From Thermomonas carbonis (GTDB lineage: Bacteria; Pseudomonadota; Gammaproteobacteria; Xanthomonadales; Xanthomonadaceae), in contig NZ_CP060719.1 of assembly GCF_014396975.1 (NCBI RefSeq), positions 621,501-685,500 on the forward strand: a DNA stretch of 64,000 nucleotides, in the 5' to 3' direction. A model generated the notes under the pieces. That model was given only the letters and a program-made list of their open reading frames with translations, was not told where the DNA came from and did not search any database. Position 1 is the first letter of the stretch, and each line of letters starts with the position of its first letter. Position numbers and translations under genes: made by a program. This document shows positions 19,071-28,850 of the stretch, one piece after another.

Positions 19071-21484
19071 GCACTCATGACCACGCTGCTGGCAATCCGA
19101 CGCGCGATCCCGTCTGCGGCATGACCGTAGACCCGGTGACTGCAAAGGGTGGTTCCGCAATCCATGCTGGCAACTCATACCACTTCTGCAGCACCGGCTG
19201 CCGCGAGAAATTCATCGCCAACCCGCTGCACTACCTCGACCGGACAGCCGCGACGAATGGCGAGGCCTCGGCTCCTGTCGCGCACGTGGCTGCCCCGGCA
19301 ATCGATGCCACCTACACCTGCCCGATGCATCCCGAGATCCGCCAGCAGGGGCCGGGCACCTGCCCGATCTGCGGAATGGCACTTGAGCCGGAGATGCCCA
19401 GCCTGGACGAGGAGGAGAACCCGGAACTGCGCGATTTCAGTCGTCGCTTCTGGTGGACCCTTCCGCTGAGCGTGGTGGTCCTGCTTCTCGCAATGTTCGG
19501 CCATTCCCTGCCCGCATTGCCCACCGCCACACGCACGTGGATCGAGTTAGCCCTGACCACGCCCGTGGTGCTGTGGGCGGGCTGGCCGTTCTTCGTTCGC
19601 TGCCTGCAATCCATCCGCAACCGCAGCCCGAACATGTGGACGCTGATCGGCATCGGCGTGGCGGCGGCGTTCGGCTATAGCGTGGTCGCCACTTTGGCGC
19701 CAGGTCTGTTTCCCGATTCCTTCCGTGACCACGGACGCGTGGGCGTGTACTTCGAGGCCGCCGCGGTGATCGTCTCGCTGACCTTGCTCGGCCAGTTGCT
19801 TGAATTGCGTGCCCGCTCGAAGACCAGTGCCGCGATCAAGGCGCTGCTGGGACTGGCACCCAAGACTGCGCGACGGGTCAACGATGACGGAACGGAGGAG
19901 GACATCCCACTGGACCACGTGCACGTGGGCCACTTGCTGCGAGTGCGGCCCGGCGAAAAAGTGCCGGTCGATGGCAGCGTGGTCGAGGGCCGTTCGAGCG
20001 TCGACGAATCCATGCTGACCGGTGAAGCAATGCCGGTCGGCAAGGGCGTGGGCGATACCGTCATTGGCGCCACCCAGAACGGCACCGGCGCCCTGCTGAT
20101 CCGTGCCGACCAGGTGGGTTCGTCCACCGTGCTCTCGCGCATCGTGCAACTGGTGGCGCAAGCGCAGCGCTCGCGCGCGCCAATGCAGCGCATGGCCGAC
20201 AAGGTCGCCTATTGGTTCGTGCTGGCAGTGCTCGCCTCCGCGGTCGCGACCTTCTTCGCCTGGGGCCTGTGGGGGCCGCAACCCTCCTGGACCTGGGCGG
20301 TGCTCAATGCAGTGTCGGTGTTGATCATCGCCTGCCCGTGCGCACTGGGGCTGGCTACGCCGATGTCGATCATGGTCGCCACTGGTCGCGCCGCGCAGGC
20401 TGGCGTGCTGTTCCGCGATGCCGAAGCAATCGAACGCTTCCGCACGCTGGATACGCTGGTGGTGGACAAGACCGGGACCCTGACCGAGGGCAAACCGAGC
20501 TTCCGCACGGTGATCGGCGCGGCCGGAAACGATCCCGCTGAAGTCCTGCGTTTGGGCGCGAGCCTGGACCAGGGCAGCGAACATCCGCTAGCCGAAACCA
20601 TCGTCGCCGAAGCCCGCCAACGCGCAATTGGTCTGTCGACGGTGCAGGACTTCGATTCGGTCACCGGGTCGGGCGTCCGCGGCACGGTCGACGGGCGTGC
20701 GCTGTTGCTCGGCAACCGTGCATTGATGGACGTCAACAACATCGACGTGGCCTCGCTCACCGCAGAAGCCGAAGGCCTGCGCGCCGATGGCGCCAGCGTG
20801 ATGTTCCTCGCCGGCGATGGCCAGTTGTTGGGGCTGCTGGCGGTGGCCGATCCGATCAAGGTTTCGGCAAAACCCACAATCGCCGCGCTGCAGGCCAGCG
20901 GACTGCGCGTGGTGATGGCGACCGGCGACGGCGCGACCACCGCGCAAGCCGTGGCGCGCGCGCTTGGCATCGAAGAAGTCCACGGTGAGGTGAAGCCGGA
21001 AGACAAGGCCGCGCTGGTCAAGCGCTTGCAGTCGGAGGGCCACAAGGTCGCGATGGCCGGGGATGGCATCAACGATGCGCCTGCGCTGGCGAGCGCCGAT
21101 GTCGGTATCGCCATGGGAACCGGCACCGACGTGGCCATGTCCAGCGCCCAGGTAACGCTGGTGAAGGGCGACCTGCGCGGCATCCTGCGTGCCCGCGCAC
21201 TGTCCGAGGCCACTGTGCGCAACATGCGCCAGAACCTCGTCTTCGCCTTCCTCTACAACGCCATTGGCGTCCCCATCGCAGCCGGCCTGCTATACCCGGT
21301 GTTCGGCCTGCTGCTCAGCCCGATGATCGCCGCCCTGGCGATGAGCCTGAGTTCGGTATCAGTCGTCGGCAATGCCCTGCGACTGGCCAAGACACGCCTT
21401 CCAGAAGACGCCTCCCCCGAGAGCCCGGGCCCAGCGCCAACCCCCCACAGGCTCGCTCCACAGGAGTTCCAACATGAACGTTAA
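19067..21484 (+). CDS. copF: P1B-type copper-translocating ATPase with YHS and HMBD domains
   Basis: 805 residues. N-terminal metal modules: a YHS domain ([10 protein letters not shown]...[10 protein letters not shown], residues about 15-50) and a heavy-metal-binding domain [21 protein letters not shown] (about 83-105); no classical CXXC HMA domain is seen. The ATPase core has the TGEAMPVGK actuator loop, the CPC transmembrane motif in [13 protein letters not shown] at about residue 420, phosphorylation site Asp467 in DKTGTLTEG, and [10 protein letters not shown]. The C-terminal helices include the [11 protein letters not shown] motif of Cu(I) exporters. It pumps cytosolic Cu(I) to the periplasm, where CopA and CopB act. 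It is coupled to merR upstream and overlaps the EF-hand gene by 11 bases. Confidence 0.92.
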   Translation: MSTHDHAAGNPTRDPVCGMTVDPVTAKGGSAIHAGNSYHFCSTGCREKFIANPLHYLDRTAATNGEASAPVAHVAAPAIDATYTCPMHPEIRQQGPGTCPICGMALEPEMPSLDEEENPELRDFSRRFWWTLPLSVVVLLLAMFGHSLPALPTATRTWIELALTTPVVLWAGWPFFVRCLQSIRNRSPNMWTLIGIGVAAAFGYSVVATLAPGLFPDSFRDHGRVGVYFEAAAVIVSLTLLGQLLELRARSKTSAAIKALLGLAPKTARRVNDDGTEEDIPLDHVHVGHLLRVRPGEKVPVDGSVVEGRSSVDESMLTGEAMPVGKGVGDTVIGATQNGTGALLIRADQVGSSTVLSRIVQLVAQAQRSRAPMQRMADKVAYWFVLAVLASAVATFFAWGLWGPQPSWTWAVLNAVSVLIIACPCALGLATPMSIMVATGRAAQAGVLFRDAEAIERFRTLDTLVVDKTGTLTEGKPSFRTVIGAAGNDPAEVLRLGASLDQGSEHPLAETIVAEARQRAIGLSTVQDFDSVTGSGVRGTVDGRALLLGNRALMDVNNIDVASLTAEAEGLRADGASVMFLAGDGQLLGLLAVADPIKVSAKPTIAALQASGLRVVMATGDGATTAQAVARALGIEEVHGEVKPEDKAALVKRLQSEGHKVAMAGDGINDAPALASADVGIAMGTGTDVAMSSAQVTLVKGDLRGILRARALSEATVRNMRQNLVFAFLYNAIGVPIAAGLLYPVFGLLLSPMIAALAMSLSSVSVVGNALRLAKTRLPEDASPESPGPAPTPHRLAPQEFQHER

Positions 21485-21980
21485 AACTTCGATCGCCCTC
21501 GCCGCGACCCTGCTGCTGGCATCCAACGCCCACGCCGGTCCTCAAACCGCGTCTAAGCCGATGGACCACAGCAAGATGAAAATGGACCACGCGTCCATGC
21601 AGATGCCGGCGACGCCCGAGGCGCGGGCCAAGATGGCAAACACGATGTTCGACAAGATCGACACCAACAAGAACGGCAGCCTCAGCCGCGCCGAGTTTGT
21701 CGAGCACCACCGAACAATGTCGATGGAGCATGGCGGCATGCACATGGATCACGGCAAAAACGCCATGAAGCACGATGGCAAAGAGCATCACGCCATGGAT
21801 CACGCCGGGCACGCGCCGTCCGCAGCGAGCACTACCTACCAGAAACTGGATAGCAACAAGGACGGCAAGCTGTCCAAGGCGGAGATGGCCAAGCATCCGA
21901 TGGCGGCGCACTTCGCCATGCTCGATGCCGACAAGAATGGCTATCTAAGCTCCAAGGAAGCGGCGGCCCACGGTCTGTAA
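21474..21980 (+). CDS. Exported EF-hand protein with Met/His-rich segments
   Basis: 168 residues. A signal peptide ([21 protein letters not shown]) is followed by a short copper-type motif [15 protein letters not shown]. One EF-hand loop [12 protein letters not shown] follows, then a Met/His-rich segment (about 75-110: [20 protein letters not shown], then [10 protein letters not shown]). Two more EF-hand loops close it: [12 protein letters not shown] and [12 protein letters not shown]. The combination suggests a periplasmic calcium-binding protein that also binds copper, sharing the MDHSKM motif with CopB. The ATG follows CAGGAGTTCCAAC and lies inside the end of the ATPase gene, so it is part of the same operon. 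Confidence 0.85.
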   Translation: MNVKTSIALAATLLLASNAHAGPQTASKPMDHSKMKMDHASMQMPATPEARAKMANTMFDKIDTNKNGSLSRAEFVEHHRTMSMEHGGMHMDHGKNAMKHDGKEHHAMDHAGHAPSAASTTYQKLDSNKDGKLSKAEMAKHPMAAHFAMLDADKNGYLSSKEAAAHGL

Positions 21981-22343
21981 CGCCTGAACTCAGCGGGCGG
22001 TGCCAAACACCGTCCGCCCCATGCAAAGTGGGCCTATGGAATAGCACACCTCGAAGGGACATAAGCCCCCTAGGACGGTGTGGAAGACTTGCCCTCATAA
22101 GCGGCTAAGGGTGCCATTAGTTTGGGCGAGGATGATCGCCCTCCGCGGCTTACCCTTTCGAAGCGCCTCTATGTCCGCTTTGGGTCGAAAGCGGACACCC
22201 CGGTTGACGCGCGTCGGACGTCGCAGCAGTTTTGTAGGATTCCCGCAACACAACTGCTGACTACGCAGAGGCGGAAGGTAGCTACACCTGCCCAGCCCGT
22301 TCCAATAGCGACTCGATCGTCCACATGCCATAGCCGCTGAAGA
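21981..22343. other. Intergenic stretch at the copper/Zorya junction
   Basis: About 360 bases without a convincing gene between the EF-hand gene and the broken hsdM. It holds a G/C-rich imperfect hairpin just after the EF-hand stop (near 21996-22020, no U-tract) and the dispersed palindrome described at 22173-22196. A 28-residue minus-strand fragment (about 22282-22368, including EFEYVIFSGYGMW) looks like the tail of some other, lost gene. Confidence 0.5.
22173..22196. repeat. Dispersed palindrome GTCCGCTTT-N6-AAAGCGGAC
   Basis: Perfect 9-bp arms around GGGTCG. From memory, this short element recurs between genes in many proteobacteria and is often mis-annotated as small proteins beginning MSALGRKRT; the nearby short open frames have exactly that look and are not called here. 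Confidence 0.6.
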
Positions 22344-23099
22344 TCACGTATTCGAACTCCGCATCGCCTGAAACATGTTCATGCTGCCCACGCGCAGCAT
22401 CGTGCTGTCGAAGTCGAAGCCGTGGAACGTATCATGGTTGAAACGTTTCGCCGATTTCTTGTCAGCGTAGATTTCCTGCTGGTGGTGCGTATTGAGGTAT
22501 TCGCTGGCGGCGACCAGGAAGCCCGCCGTGCCACAGGCTGGATCGCAGATGGTGTCTGACGGCTTTGGCGCCATCATGTCGACCATCAGCTTGATGATGT
22601 GGCGAGGAGTCCGGAACTGGCCATTGCGTCCGGCTGAGGCGATCTTGCCCAGCATGTACTCGTACAGGTCGCCCTTGGTGTCGCGGTCCTCCATCTGGAT
22701 CGCGTCGAGCATGTCCACCACTTTGGCCAGCAGCGCCGGATTCGGAATGGTGAAGCGCGCATCTTTCATGTGGGTTGCGTAGGTCGAATCTTCCGCACCG
22801 AGGTTCTTGATGAAGGGGAACACCTTATTGGCCACAACGTCGTACATGGTGGCCGCGTCACCCATCTGCTTGAACACCGACCAGCGCAGCTTCTGCTGCT
22901 TGCTGTTAAAGATCGGATCCTCGACCTCGCGCTTCAAGCGGTTGGCTTTCTTTTCCTTGACGGTTTCGAGTTCGTCCAGCCGCTTGATGAAGAGTACGTA
23001 GGTCATCTGTTCGATGACTTCTAGGGGATTCGAGATGCCGCCTGCCGCGAAGGCGTTCCAGATGGCGTCGACTTGGCTCTTTATGGTGCCGGTGATCAC
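22344..23099 (-). pseudogene. hsdM: Type I restriction-modification methylase HsdM, truncated
   Basis: 251 residues, about half of a normal HsdM. The N-terminal helical domain (MITGTIKSQVDAIWNAF, MTYVLFIKRLDELE) and the first half of the N6-adenine methylase domain are present, with GQFRTPRHII and the SAM-binding motif DPACGTAGFL. The sequence is normal up to MLRVGSMNM and then switches to FQAMRSSNT and a stop. The catalytic NPPF motif and the rest are absent, and no hsdS or hsdR follows. Since the tail does not continue in another frame, this is a deletion or recombination scar rather than a simple frameshift. It lies 51 bases downstream of zorD on the same strand. It should have no methylase activity. 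Confidence 0.85.
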
Positions 23100-23150
23100 G
23101 TGATTTCGGTCTCTTGGTTCATTGGGTTACTGGCCACCAGCAACCCGGGC

Positions 23151-26100
23151 TTAAACAAGGCTGGCAAACTCGCTGGCGGTGACTTCTTGAGTACCGGCAA
23201 GCATGTCCGAAGATAATTGGCGCTTGGTAGTCAGCAGGGTAGCGAGCCGTTGCTCGAATGACTCGAATCCGCTGCCGACCACGGTGGGGCAGTCGACATA
23301 CACATCCCGGACTTGGCCAATTCGGTAGGCCCGGTCGGTGGCTTGGTCTTCCTTGGCCGGATTCCATGGACGGGTGAAGTGGATGACATGGTTAGCCGCC
23401 TGGATGTTCACCCCGAAGCCAACCGCTGTCGTCGACAGAATGATCACCCCAAAACCCGGTGCCTGCTGGAAGCGGTCGATCAGACGTTGCCTCGAGGTGT
23501 CACTGCCCGCGCGGACCTCGGTACTTCCGTTGATGACCTGCGCGTGGTAACCAAACCGCTGCGCGATCGACTTTTGCACAATCCGCTGGATATCGCGGAA
23601 CTCCGTAAACACGATGGCCTTTTCACCAGCCGACTGGATGTGAGCAAGCCGCTCGAGCAGCCATCGTAGCTTGGGCGACGCTTGCAGGTGCTCGGTGATC
23701 GGCCGGCTTTCATGGTCCGCGTGCGCGACTGCCATTGGATTGGCACAGATCATCCGGAGGCGATGCAACAGTTGAAGAATGGCGTTGCCAGCGGAACGAG
23801 GGTCCGCCTCCTTGACCCGGTGGTACTCCTGGACCGCGCTTGCGTACAGGCGCGATTGCAAAGGGGACATGGCCAGCGCATTGCCGGAGGGCTCCGCTCC
23901 CTGCTCAATCTTCCGTGGCAGGTCTCTGCTGACATCCGCCTTCATTCGGCGGAGAACCCATGGCTGGATTGCCTGCCGCAACGTAGCGACTAGCGCCTGC
24001 CTGTCGGCCTCCTCACCTTCAATGCCCGTACGGAAGGTTTTTGTGAAGTCGTTGAGGGAACGCAGGTAGCCTGGTTGGAAGAAGTCGAATAGGCACCACA
24101 GATCCGCCAGCGAGTTCTCCACTGGCGTGCCGGTGCAGGCAATCCGGAAGTCCGCCCGAAGCGCCTTCGCAGCCTGGGTGACGAATGCAGCGGGATTCTT
24201 GATTTTTTGTGCTTCGTCGCAGACCACGATGCCCCAGCCAACGCGCGCCAGCGAGAACTCGTAGTCACGCAGGGTTTCGTAGGTCGTCAGCACAACCTTT
24301 CGGCCACGCTCAAAGCCCGGGCGCAACAACTTTCGTACGCCGAGCTCGACGAGCTCGGGGTCCAGTGAAGACGCGGTCAAGCGGCACGCGGATAGCTCAG
24401 GCCCGTAGAGACTGAGAACGTCTCCATCTGTCCAATCGAGGAACTTGCGGATCTCCTCCTTCCAGTTTTCCAGGAGCGACACCGGCGCGACGACAAGGCA
24501 CGGTGCGGCATCCTCAGATCGCTCGACGTGCCATGCAATGAGGCAAAGGGATTGCAGCGTCTTGCCCAGACCCATGTCGTCAGCCAGAAGGCAGCCTGAA
24601 ACACCTGAAGCGCGCGCACCATACCGATTCTGCAGCCAGGCAACGCCTTCATCCTGGTGCGGTAGCAGCGACACGCCAGGGCGGACGGCATTCGCTCGCA
24701 CCAAGTCGCCCACGGCATCACCGCTCCACTCGACTGCCCCCTTCTCATAGTCGAGCTGTTCGATGTTGTGGAATATCTCAAGCGTCGCGTGCTTGTTCCG
24801 AGTCTGCGCATCACTCGTCTGGCCTGGGTGCCTACCGGCGCCAATGGCGATATCAGCCCGCGTGAAGGCGTCGATCACACTGCGGGCTTGCTCGATCGGG
24901 AGCGGCAGCCCAAGGCCGGGGACAACGACTTCCTCGTTGCCTTCACGCTCCGCGGCAGCAACGGCCTCTTCTAATCCCCGAAGATTTTCGGGAGAGAGAT
25001 CCTGCGTGCTAACCGCCCCCGTATGGGGATCCACCGTCACAAGTCCGTGAGTGACGTTGTCAGGTAGCCAACCGCCGCTCTGATCTCTCCTTCTAACTGT
25101 GGGGACGACCTGCACTTTCGCTTCGGCGATCCCAATCACGCGACGGCTGTACGCACTCAAGTCCAGTAATTCAGCCAGGGTAATCGTGCCCGCAGGGACG
25201 GCAGCGGTTGCAAGCCACTTGGCAATTTCGGCCAGTGCAACATCGGTCGTCGGGCTTAGTTCGATTTCGAAACCGTCCCAATTGAAGAGCGGCAGCGCCT
25301 TGGCACGCGACAGACCAGAGGCCTGCAGCAGCGACTGTGCTGTCTCAATGTCCAAAGGCTCGGTAACTGTGGCTTCGTCCGGGTGCAGCGAGATGAGTTC
25401 GATGTGCGGAGGAGAGCCGGGATGCAAGACGCAGCGTAGGCGATACGGCAGCAACCCTGTGTCCTGCCTTGCCTGCGTCAACGCCTCTTCATCCAAGGCC
25501 GCATGGGCGTCCTCGCCAAGGACTGCATAGGGATTGTGGACAAACATGCGCGCATCGGCCGACGCCAATCGTCTGCCAGGCCACTTCTTGACCGCGGACA
25601 AGACTGCGGTGACCGCAGGGGTAGGAACGACCTGGACAAGGCTGCCGTCGGGTTCGGTGATGTCATACCGTGGTCTGACCGAGTCATAGCGGTCGAAAGC
25701 CGCCAGAAAACCCTCGGGTGCACCGCGAGGAGTGGGGATGGCCTCGATCACCGGGATATCACCAACATCCACTCGCATGAGTTCGATACCGACCTTTTCA
25801 CTCGTGACAACGCGCGTTCTCTCAAGGAAATCATCGAGCCTTCCATCGGCGCGGCGGGCCATCTTCTGGATACGCCCCAACACAGCAAGACGGCCGCTCG
25901 GGCCGAGCGTTGAGCCTTCGCGCCGCAGCGTATCGATTTCTTGAATAAGCGCCCAAGTTGGCGCGGAGACGAGCCAGACCTCATCAGGCGTCTGAATGGC
26001 TGCACCGACTCTCTGCAATGTTCGTTGCCCAGACATCGCGGTCCACCAAGCGGTGATGAAGACCGCGAAATCCTCTTCTGAGGGCGTGCCCAAGCTCTCA

Positions 26101-26402
26101 AGACACGGCACCCACTTGCCGACGGCAGGCAACTGCAGCAGGGCCACACTTGATGCGTGACTCTCTTCTTCCAAGAGCTGGTAGACCGCGTCCCACGAAA
26201 CGGCAATGACTTCGCCCGTCTCGCTTGCGAAACCTTCACTTATAAGCTGCTCGAGGTAAGCCGCCCTTGCCTGATCGATGGCGGAAAGGTTGCCCGGCTC
26301 TGTCCACCAATTCGGCTGGTCGCCTGAAGACCGATACTGGACACCTGAAGAGGTAAGCAAGGGCTGGATGCCAGTCTCAGGCTTGGACCAAGTTAGCTTC
26401 AT
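23151..26402 (-). CDS. zorD: Zorya type I protein ZorD (SNF2-family helicase/nuclease)
   Basis: 1083 residues, the usual ZorD size. The N-terminal about 550 residues are a ZorD-specific domain with no motif I recognise. The C-terminal half is a SNF2-type helicase: Walker A LLADDMGLGKT (about residue 605), VVAPVSLLENW, DEAQ box VVCDEAQKIKN, motif III ACTGTPVEN, then TEFRDIQRIV, STTAVGFGVNIQAANHVI and the arginine-finger block QATDRAYRIGQ. In type I Zorya, ZorD is the DNA-acting effector proposed to process invading phage DNA when the ZorAB motor signals. The start codon overlaps the zorC stop (ATGA), so MKLTWSKPETG is the true start. Confidence 0.93.
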   Translation of the reverse strand: MKLTWSKPETGIQPLLTSSGVQYRSSGDQPNWWTEPGNLSAIDQARAAYLEQLISEGFASETGEVIAVSWDAVYQLLEEESHASSVALLQLPAVGKWVPCLESLGTPSEEDFAVFITAWWTAMSGQRTLQRVGAAIQTPDEVWLVSAPTWALIQEIDTLRREGSTLGPSGRLAVLGRIQKMARRADGRLDDFLERTRVVTSEKVGIELMRVDVGDIPVIEAIPTPRGAPEGFLAAFDRYDSVRPRYDITEPDGSLVQVVPTPAVTAVLSAVKKWPGRRLASADARMFVHNPYAVLGEDAHAALDEEALTQARQDTGLLPYRLRCVLHPGSPPHIELISLHPDEATVTEPLDIETAQSLLQASGLSRAKALPLFNWDGFEIELSPTTDVALAEIAKWLATAAVPAGTITLAELLDLSAYSRRVIGIAEAKVQVVPTVRRRDQSGGWLPDNVTHGLVTVDPHTGAVSTQDLSPENLRGLEEAVAAAEREGNEEVVVPGLGLPLPIEQARSVIDAFTRADIAIGAGRHPGQTSDAQTRNKHATLEIFHNIEQLDYEKGAVEWSGDAVGDLVRANAVRPGVSLLPHQDEGVAWLQNRYGARASGVSGCLLADDMGLGKTLQSLCLIAWHVERSEDAAPCLVVAPVSLLENWKEEIRKFLDWTDGDVLSLYGPELSACRLTASSLDPELVELGVRKLLRPGFERGRKVVLTTYETLRDYEFSLARVGWGIVVCDEAQKIKNPAAFVTQAAKALRADFRIACTGTPVENSLADLWCLFDFFQPGYLRSLNDFTKTFRTGIEGEEADRQALVATLRQAIQPWVLRRMKADVSRDLPRKIEQGAEPSGNALAMSPLQSRLYASAVQEYHRVKEADPRSAGNAILQLLHRLRMICANPMAVAHADHESRPITEHLQASPKLRWLLERLAHIQSAGEKAIVFTEFRDIQRIVQKSIAQRFGYHAQVINGSTEVRAGSDTSRQRLIDRFQQAPGFGVIILSTTAVGFGVNIQAANHVIHFTRPWNPAKEDQATDRAYRIGQVRDVYVDCPTVVGSGFESFEQRLATLLTTKRQLSSDMLAGTQEVTASEFASLV

Positions 26403-28123
26403 GGCAAGTAGTACCCGTTCTTGATGGCTTTGTAGCGAAGCCCTAGCGCCAAGAGTTCTGTGTGTAGCAATGCGCGAACCCTGGGATAAACCCAAAGCGC
26501 GCCCCCTTTATCCCGATGGTCAACAATCTCCACATTCATATCGCGAAGTGAGCGCATCAAAAATTCCTCGCGGGCATTCCGAAGAATCTCGTCTGGCGAC
26601 CCAACTGCTGCTTGTGGTGTCCTCGCGTCAAAATTGGTTTGCGACGCAACTCGTGTGACTGACCCTGTCTGCGTTGGGGATGGCAGCGGCGGCGCGACAG
26701 GCTGTGCAGGCGCGCCAGATTGCGTAGCCGTTGCTTGTTGTCGGCTCGCTGGGCGGCTCGCCTGACTATCAGGAAAGACGCCCTTAGCTCGAAGCTCAGC
26801 TAGGAACTTTTCTTCCCATGACAAGTGTCCGTCCATGTGCGTCAACCAGCTCGAAGCCGTCACCCTTTGCTTCAAGTCAAGAATCGAATAGTCACGGCGG
26901 CCCAAATTGATGTTGGCCCCTGACACTGGATAGCCATAGCAGGCGTTGCCTGTCTCTGAGAACTCTACGAATACCCAGCCACCGATCTGCATCAGAATTG
27001 CATTGTTCGATGCGGGGCCCGACGTAAGGTTTCCAATACGGTCCTTCTTCTTTGCAATGAAGTCCCTTACATCCGTATTACGGCTGTAGCGAATCTCCCC
27101 TCCCAGCAAAATCTGGGTGTAGTCCATCTGTCCCGTGAAGCGGAGCCAGAATTTCAGTCGTCGTTGATCGACCTGGGCGTGCCCCCGGCAGACCTGATAG
27201 AAATCTTCCAGATCCTCCTGTGCAAGCCAGCCGCACACCATTTGCTTGGCAGCAGTGCCAGCCAACTCCCAGAGATTGTTTGTACGGAGTTGCGGGCTCC
27301 GCCATGACTCCAAGGCGAACTGGAGGAGCTCAGGATGTCGTGAATGGTTCTCGCACTGTGCGTAGCGGGCAAGCACGGCGGCGAGGATGTCGTTCAGTGA
27401 CCCTGGAATACGGCCAGGCAAACGCAAGAGGTAAGGGATCTTGGAACGAAAGGCCGTGTCGGTCAGGCCTTCCAGACCCGCTCTCATTGTTTTGACCAGC
27501 TCCGTCCAGAACCAACTTCCTGGAGGCACATCGGTGTTGGCACGAAGGTCATCTAGTAGCTCTGTCCCCTCGTCGATCATTTCTTCCATGTAGGCACGGC
27601 AGGGCGAGGTTCCCAATAGGGATTCGTGCCTGCCTAACGCTTCCCACCAAAGGGGTGGCCTTAGCCAAGACTCTGCAAGCGACTTAGCGGCTTGGGACAA
27701 GAGGCGACGCAGTCGTTCTGCGCCCGGACCTGGCGCAGCTTGCAGGAACGAGCGGAACAAGCCCCTCCAGTGCATGGGAGACATACGCCCATCTTGGGCT
27801 TGAGCCTCCCACCGCCCTAACAAGGCCGCTCCTGGAACAGAGTCGAGAACCGAGAGCCCCCCCAATGCGCGAGTAGGGCGAGAAAATCCATGGGCAAGGA
27901 AAAGGAGCTGTCGTTTGGATGGTGTCCGGCCACGACTGAGGGCAACCACTGCTGCCTCTAGCCGGTCTGGAGTCGCAATTCCTGCCTTGCCACCGCCATA
28001 TCGCTCCCGAACAGCTTGGACCACTCGGCGCAGCTCACGGGGCTCCGCAATTTGGCACGTACCCGTTGCAAGCTCCTGCAATTGTCGGGACAGCGCACTT
28101 TCGATGCCTTGTGCAAAACTCAT
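26399..28123 (-). CDS. zorC: Zorya type I protein ZorC (EH-signature domain)
   Basis: 574 residues. No enzymatic motif is visible. The body contains the EH-signature region seen in ZorC (the central WFWTELVKTM...LRLPGRIPGSLNDIL and FYQVCRGHAQVDQRRLKFWLRF segments), followed by a Pro/Thr/Gln-rich linker (about residues 435-490) and a compact C-terminal domain. It is the second cytosolic component specific to type I Zorya and is thought to be recruited with ZorD to the motor complex. The start MSFAQGIES overlaps the zorB stop by ATGA, which is preferred over an upstream ATG 12 bases earlier. Function within the complex is inferred from the operon and family. Confidence 0.9.
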   Translation of the reverse strand: MSFAQGIESALSRQLQELATGTCQIAEPRELRRVVQAVRERYGGGKAGIATPDRLEAAVVALSRGRTPSKRQLLFLAHGFSRPTRALGGLSVLDSVPGAALLGRWEAQAQDGRMSPMHWRGLFRSFLQAAPGPGAERLRRLLSQAAKSLAESWLRPPLWWEALGRHESLLGTSPCRAYMEEMIDEGTELLDDLRANTDVPPGSWFWTELVKTMRAGLEGLTDTAFRSKIPYLLRLPGRIPGSLNDILAAVLARYAQCENHSRHPELLQFALESWRSPQLRTNNLWELAGTAAKQMVCGWLAQEDLEDFYQVCRGHAQVDQRRLKFWLRFTGQMDYTQILLGGEIRYSRNTDVRDFIAKKKDRIGNLTSGPASNNAILMQIGGWVFVEFSETGNACYGYPVSGANINLGRRDYSILDLKQRVTASSWLTHMDGHLSWEEKFLAELRAKGVFPDSQASRPASRQQATATQSGAPAQPVAPPLPSPTQTGSVTRVASQTNFDARTPQAAVGSPDEILRNAREEFLMRSLRDMNVEIVDHRDKGGALWVYPRVRALLHTELLALGLRYKAIKNGYYLP

Positions 28124-28848
28124 TGCAGCATGCACCGATCTTCAGTCGGTGAACGGAATTTTGGTCGGTCATTACCCAGACCACCAGGTTCATCCAAGCC
28201 GTAGAACTGAAGTCTCAGTTCGACCCGTCGACTTTCATCCTTGTTTTCCTTGGCGTTGTTGAAGGAAACACCTCCCGCCAGGAAAAGGTCTCGCACGCGC
28301 TGCAGTTGTTGAGGCGAAAGATCAAGTTGCATGTTCTTCGTTGGGTCGAGCAGCATGCACATGACCCACTCCGATCGACGGAGGCTCAGGTCGAGGTTGT
28401 AAAGATAGGAGCCATCGGTATCGGTGAAGCCCTCGATGATGATCTGCTTGAGCCACTTTCGGCCCAACTCGCCGTCGGCCGACTTCAGCACCACTGGCAC
28501 CAGATCAGCCAATGACGCGCCAACCTCCGGGGGCAGGTGGTAGTCGTTGTGTGCGAAACGCCCTGCTTCGCCGAAGCTGATTCGGTTGTCGGCACAGTCC
28601 ACGCGGATATGCGGATGTGTGTTGAAGGCCTCTCCAAGCTCTTTGCACATCTCCCGAATCTCTTCGGCGCGAACCACTTCTTTCGCCTTCTCCTGCTGCA
28701 CGTCGCGCGTTATCGCCACCATGGTGACAGCCATTGCCGCCAGGAACAGCGTCATCATTGCGGTCATGAGGTCGGCATAGGAGATCCAGAATGGCTTTTC
28801 GCCATCCGATTTCCCTCGCGATCGCTTCCGGTTGATGGTCCCGAGCAT
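28120..28848 (-). CDS. zorB: Zorya protein ZorB (MotB-like stator with OmpA domain)
   Basis: 242 residues. A basic N-terminus leads to one transmembrane helix (about residues 20-46, FWISYADLMTAMMTLFLAAMAV) with Asp26, the proton-carrying aspartate typical of MotB/ExbD-type stators. The periplasmic part is an OmpA/MotB-like peptidoglycan-binding domain: IIEGFTDTDGSYLYNLDLSLRRSEWV, then NKDESRRVELRLQF. With ZorA it forms an inner-membrane proton-driven motor anchored to the cell wall that senses phage entry. It starts two bases after the zorA stop. Confidence 0.94.
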   Translation of the reverse strand: MLGTINRKRSRGKSDGEKPFWISYADLMTAMMTLFLAAMAVTMVAITRDVQQEKAKEVVRAEEIREMCKELGEAFNTHPHIRVDCADNRISFGEAGRFAHNDYHLPPEVGASLADLVPVVLKSADGELGRKWLKQIIIEGFTDTDGSYLYNLDLSLRRSEWVMCMLLDPTKNMQLDLSPQQLQRVRDLFLAGGVSFNNAKENKDESRRVELRLQFYGLDEPGGLGNDRPKFRSPTEDRCMLQ

Positions 28849-28850
28849 AA

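Noticed and set aside
22078..22340. Short frames beginning MSALGRKRTP and similar near 22.1-22.3 kb
   Set aside because: These are produced by a common dispersed intergenic palindrome and are a known source of false small-protein calls.
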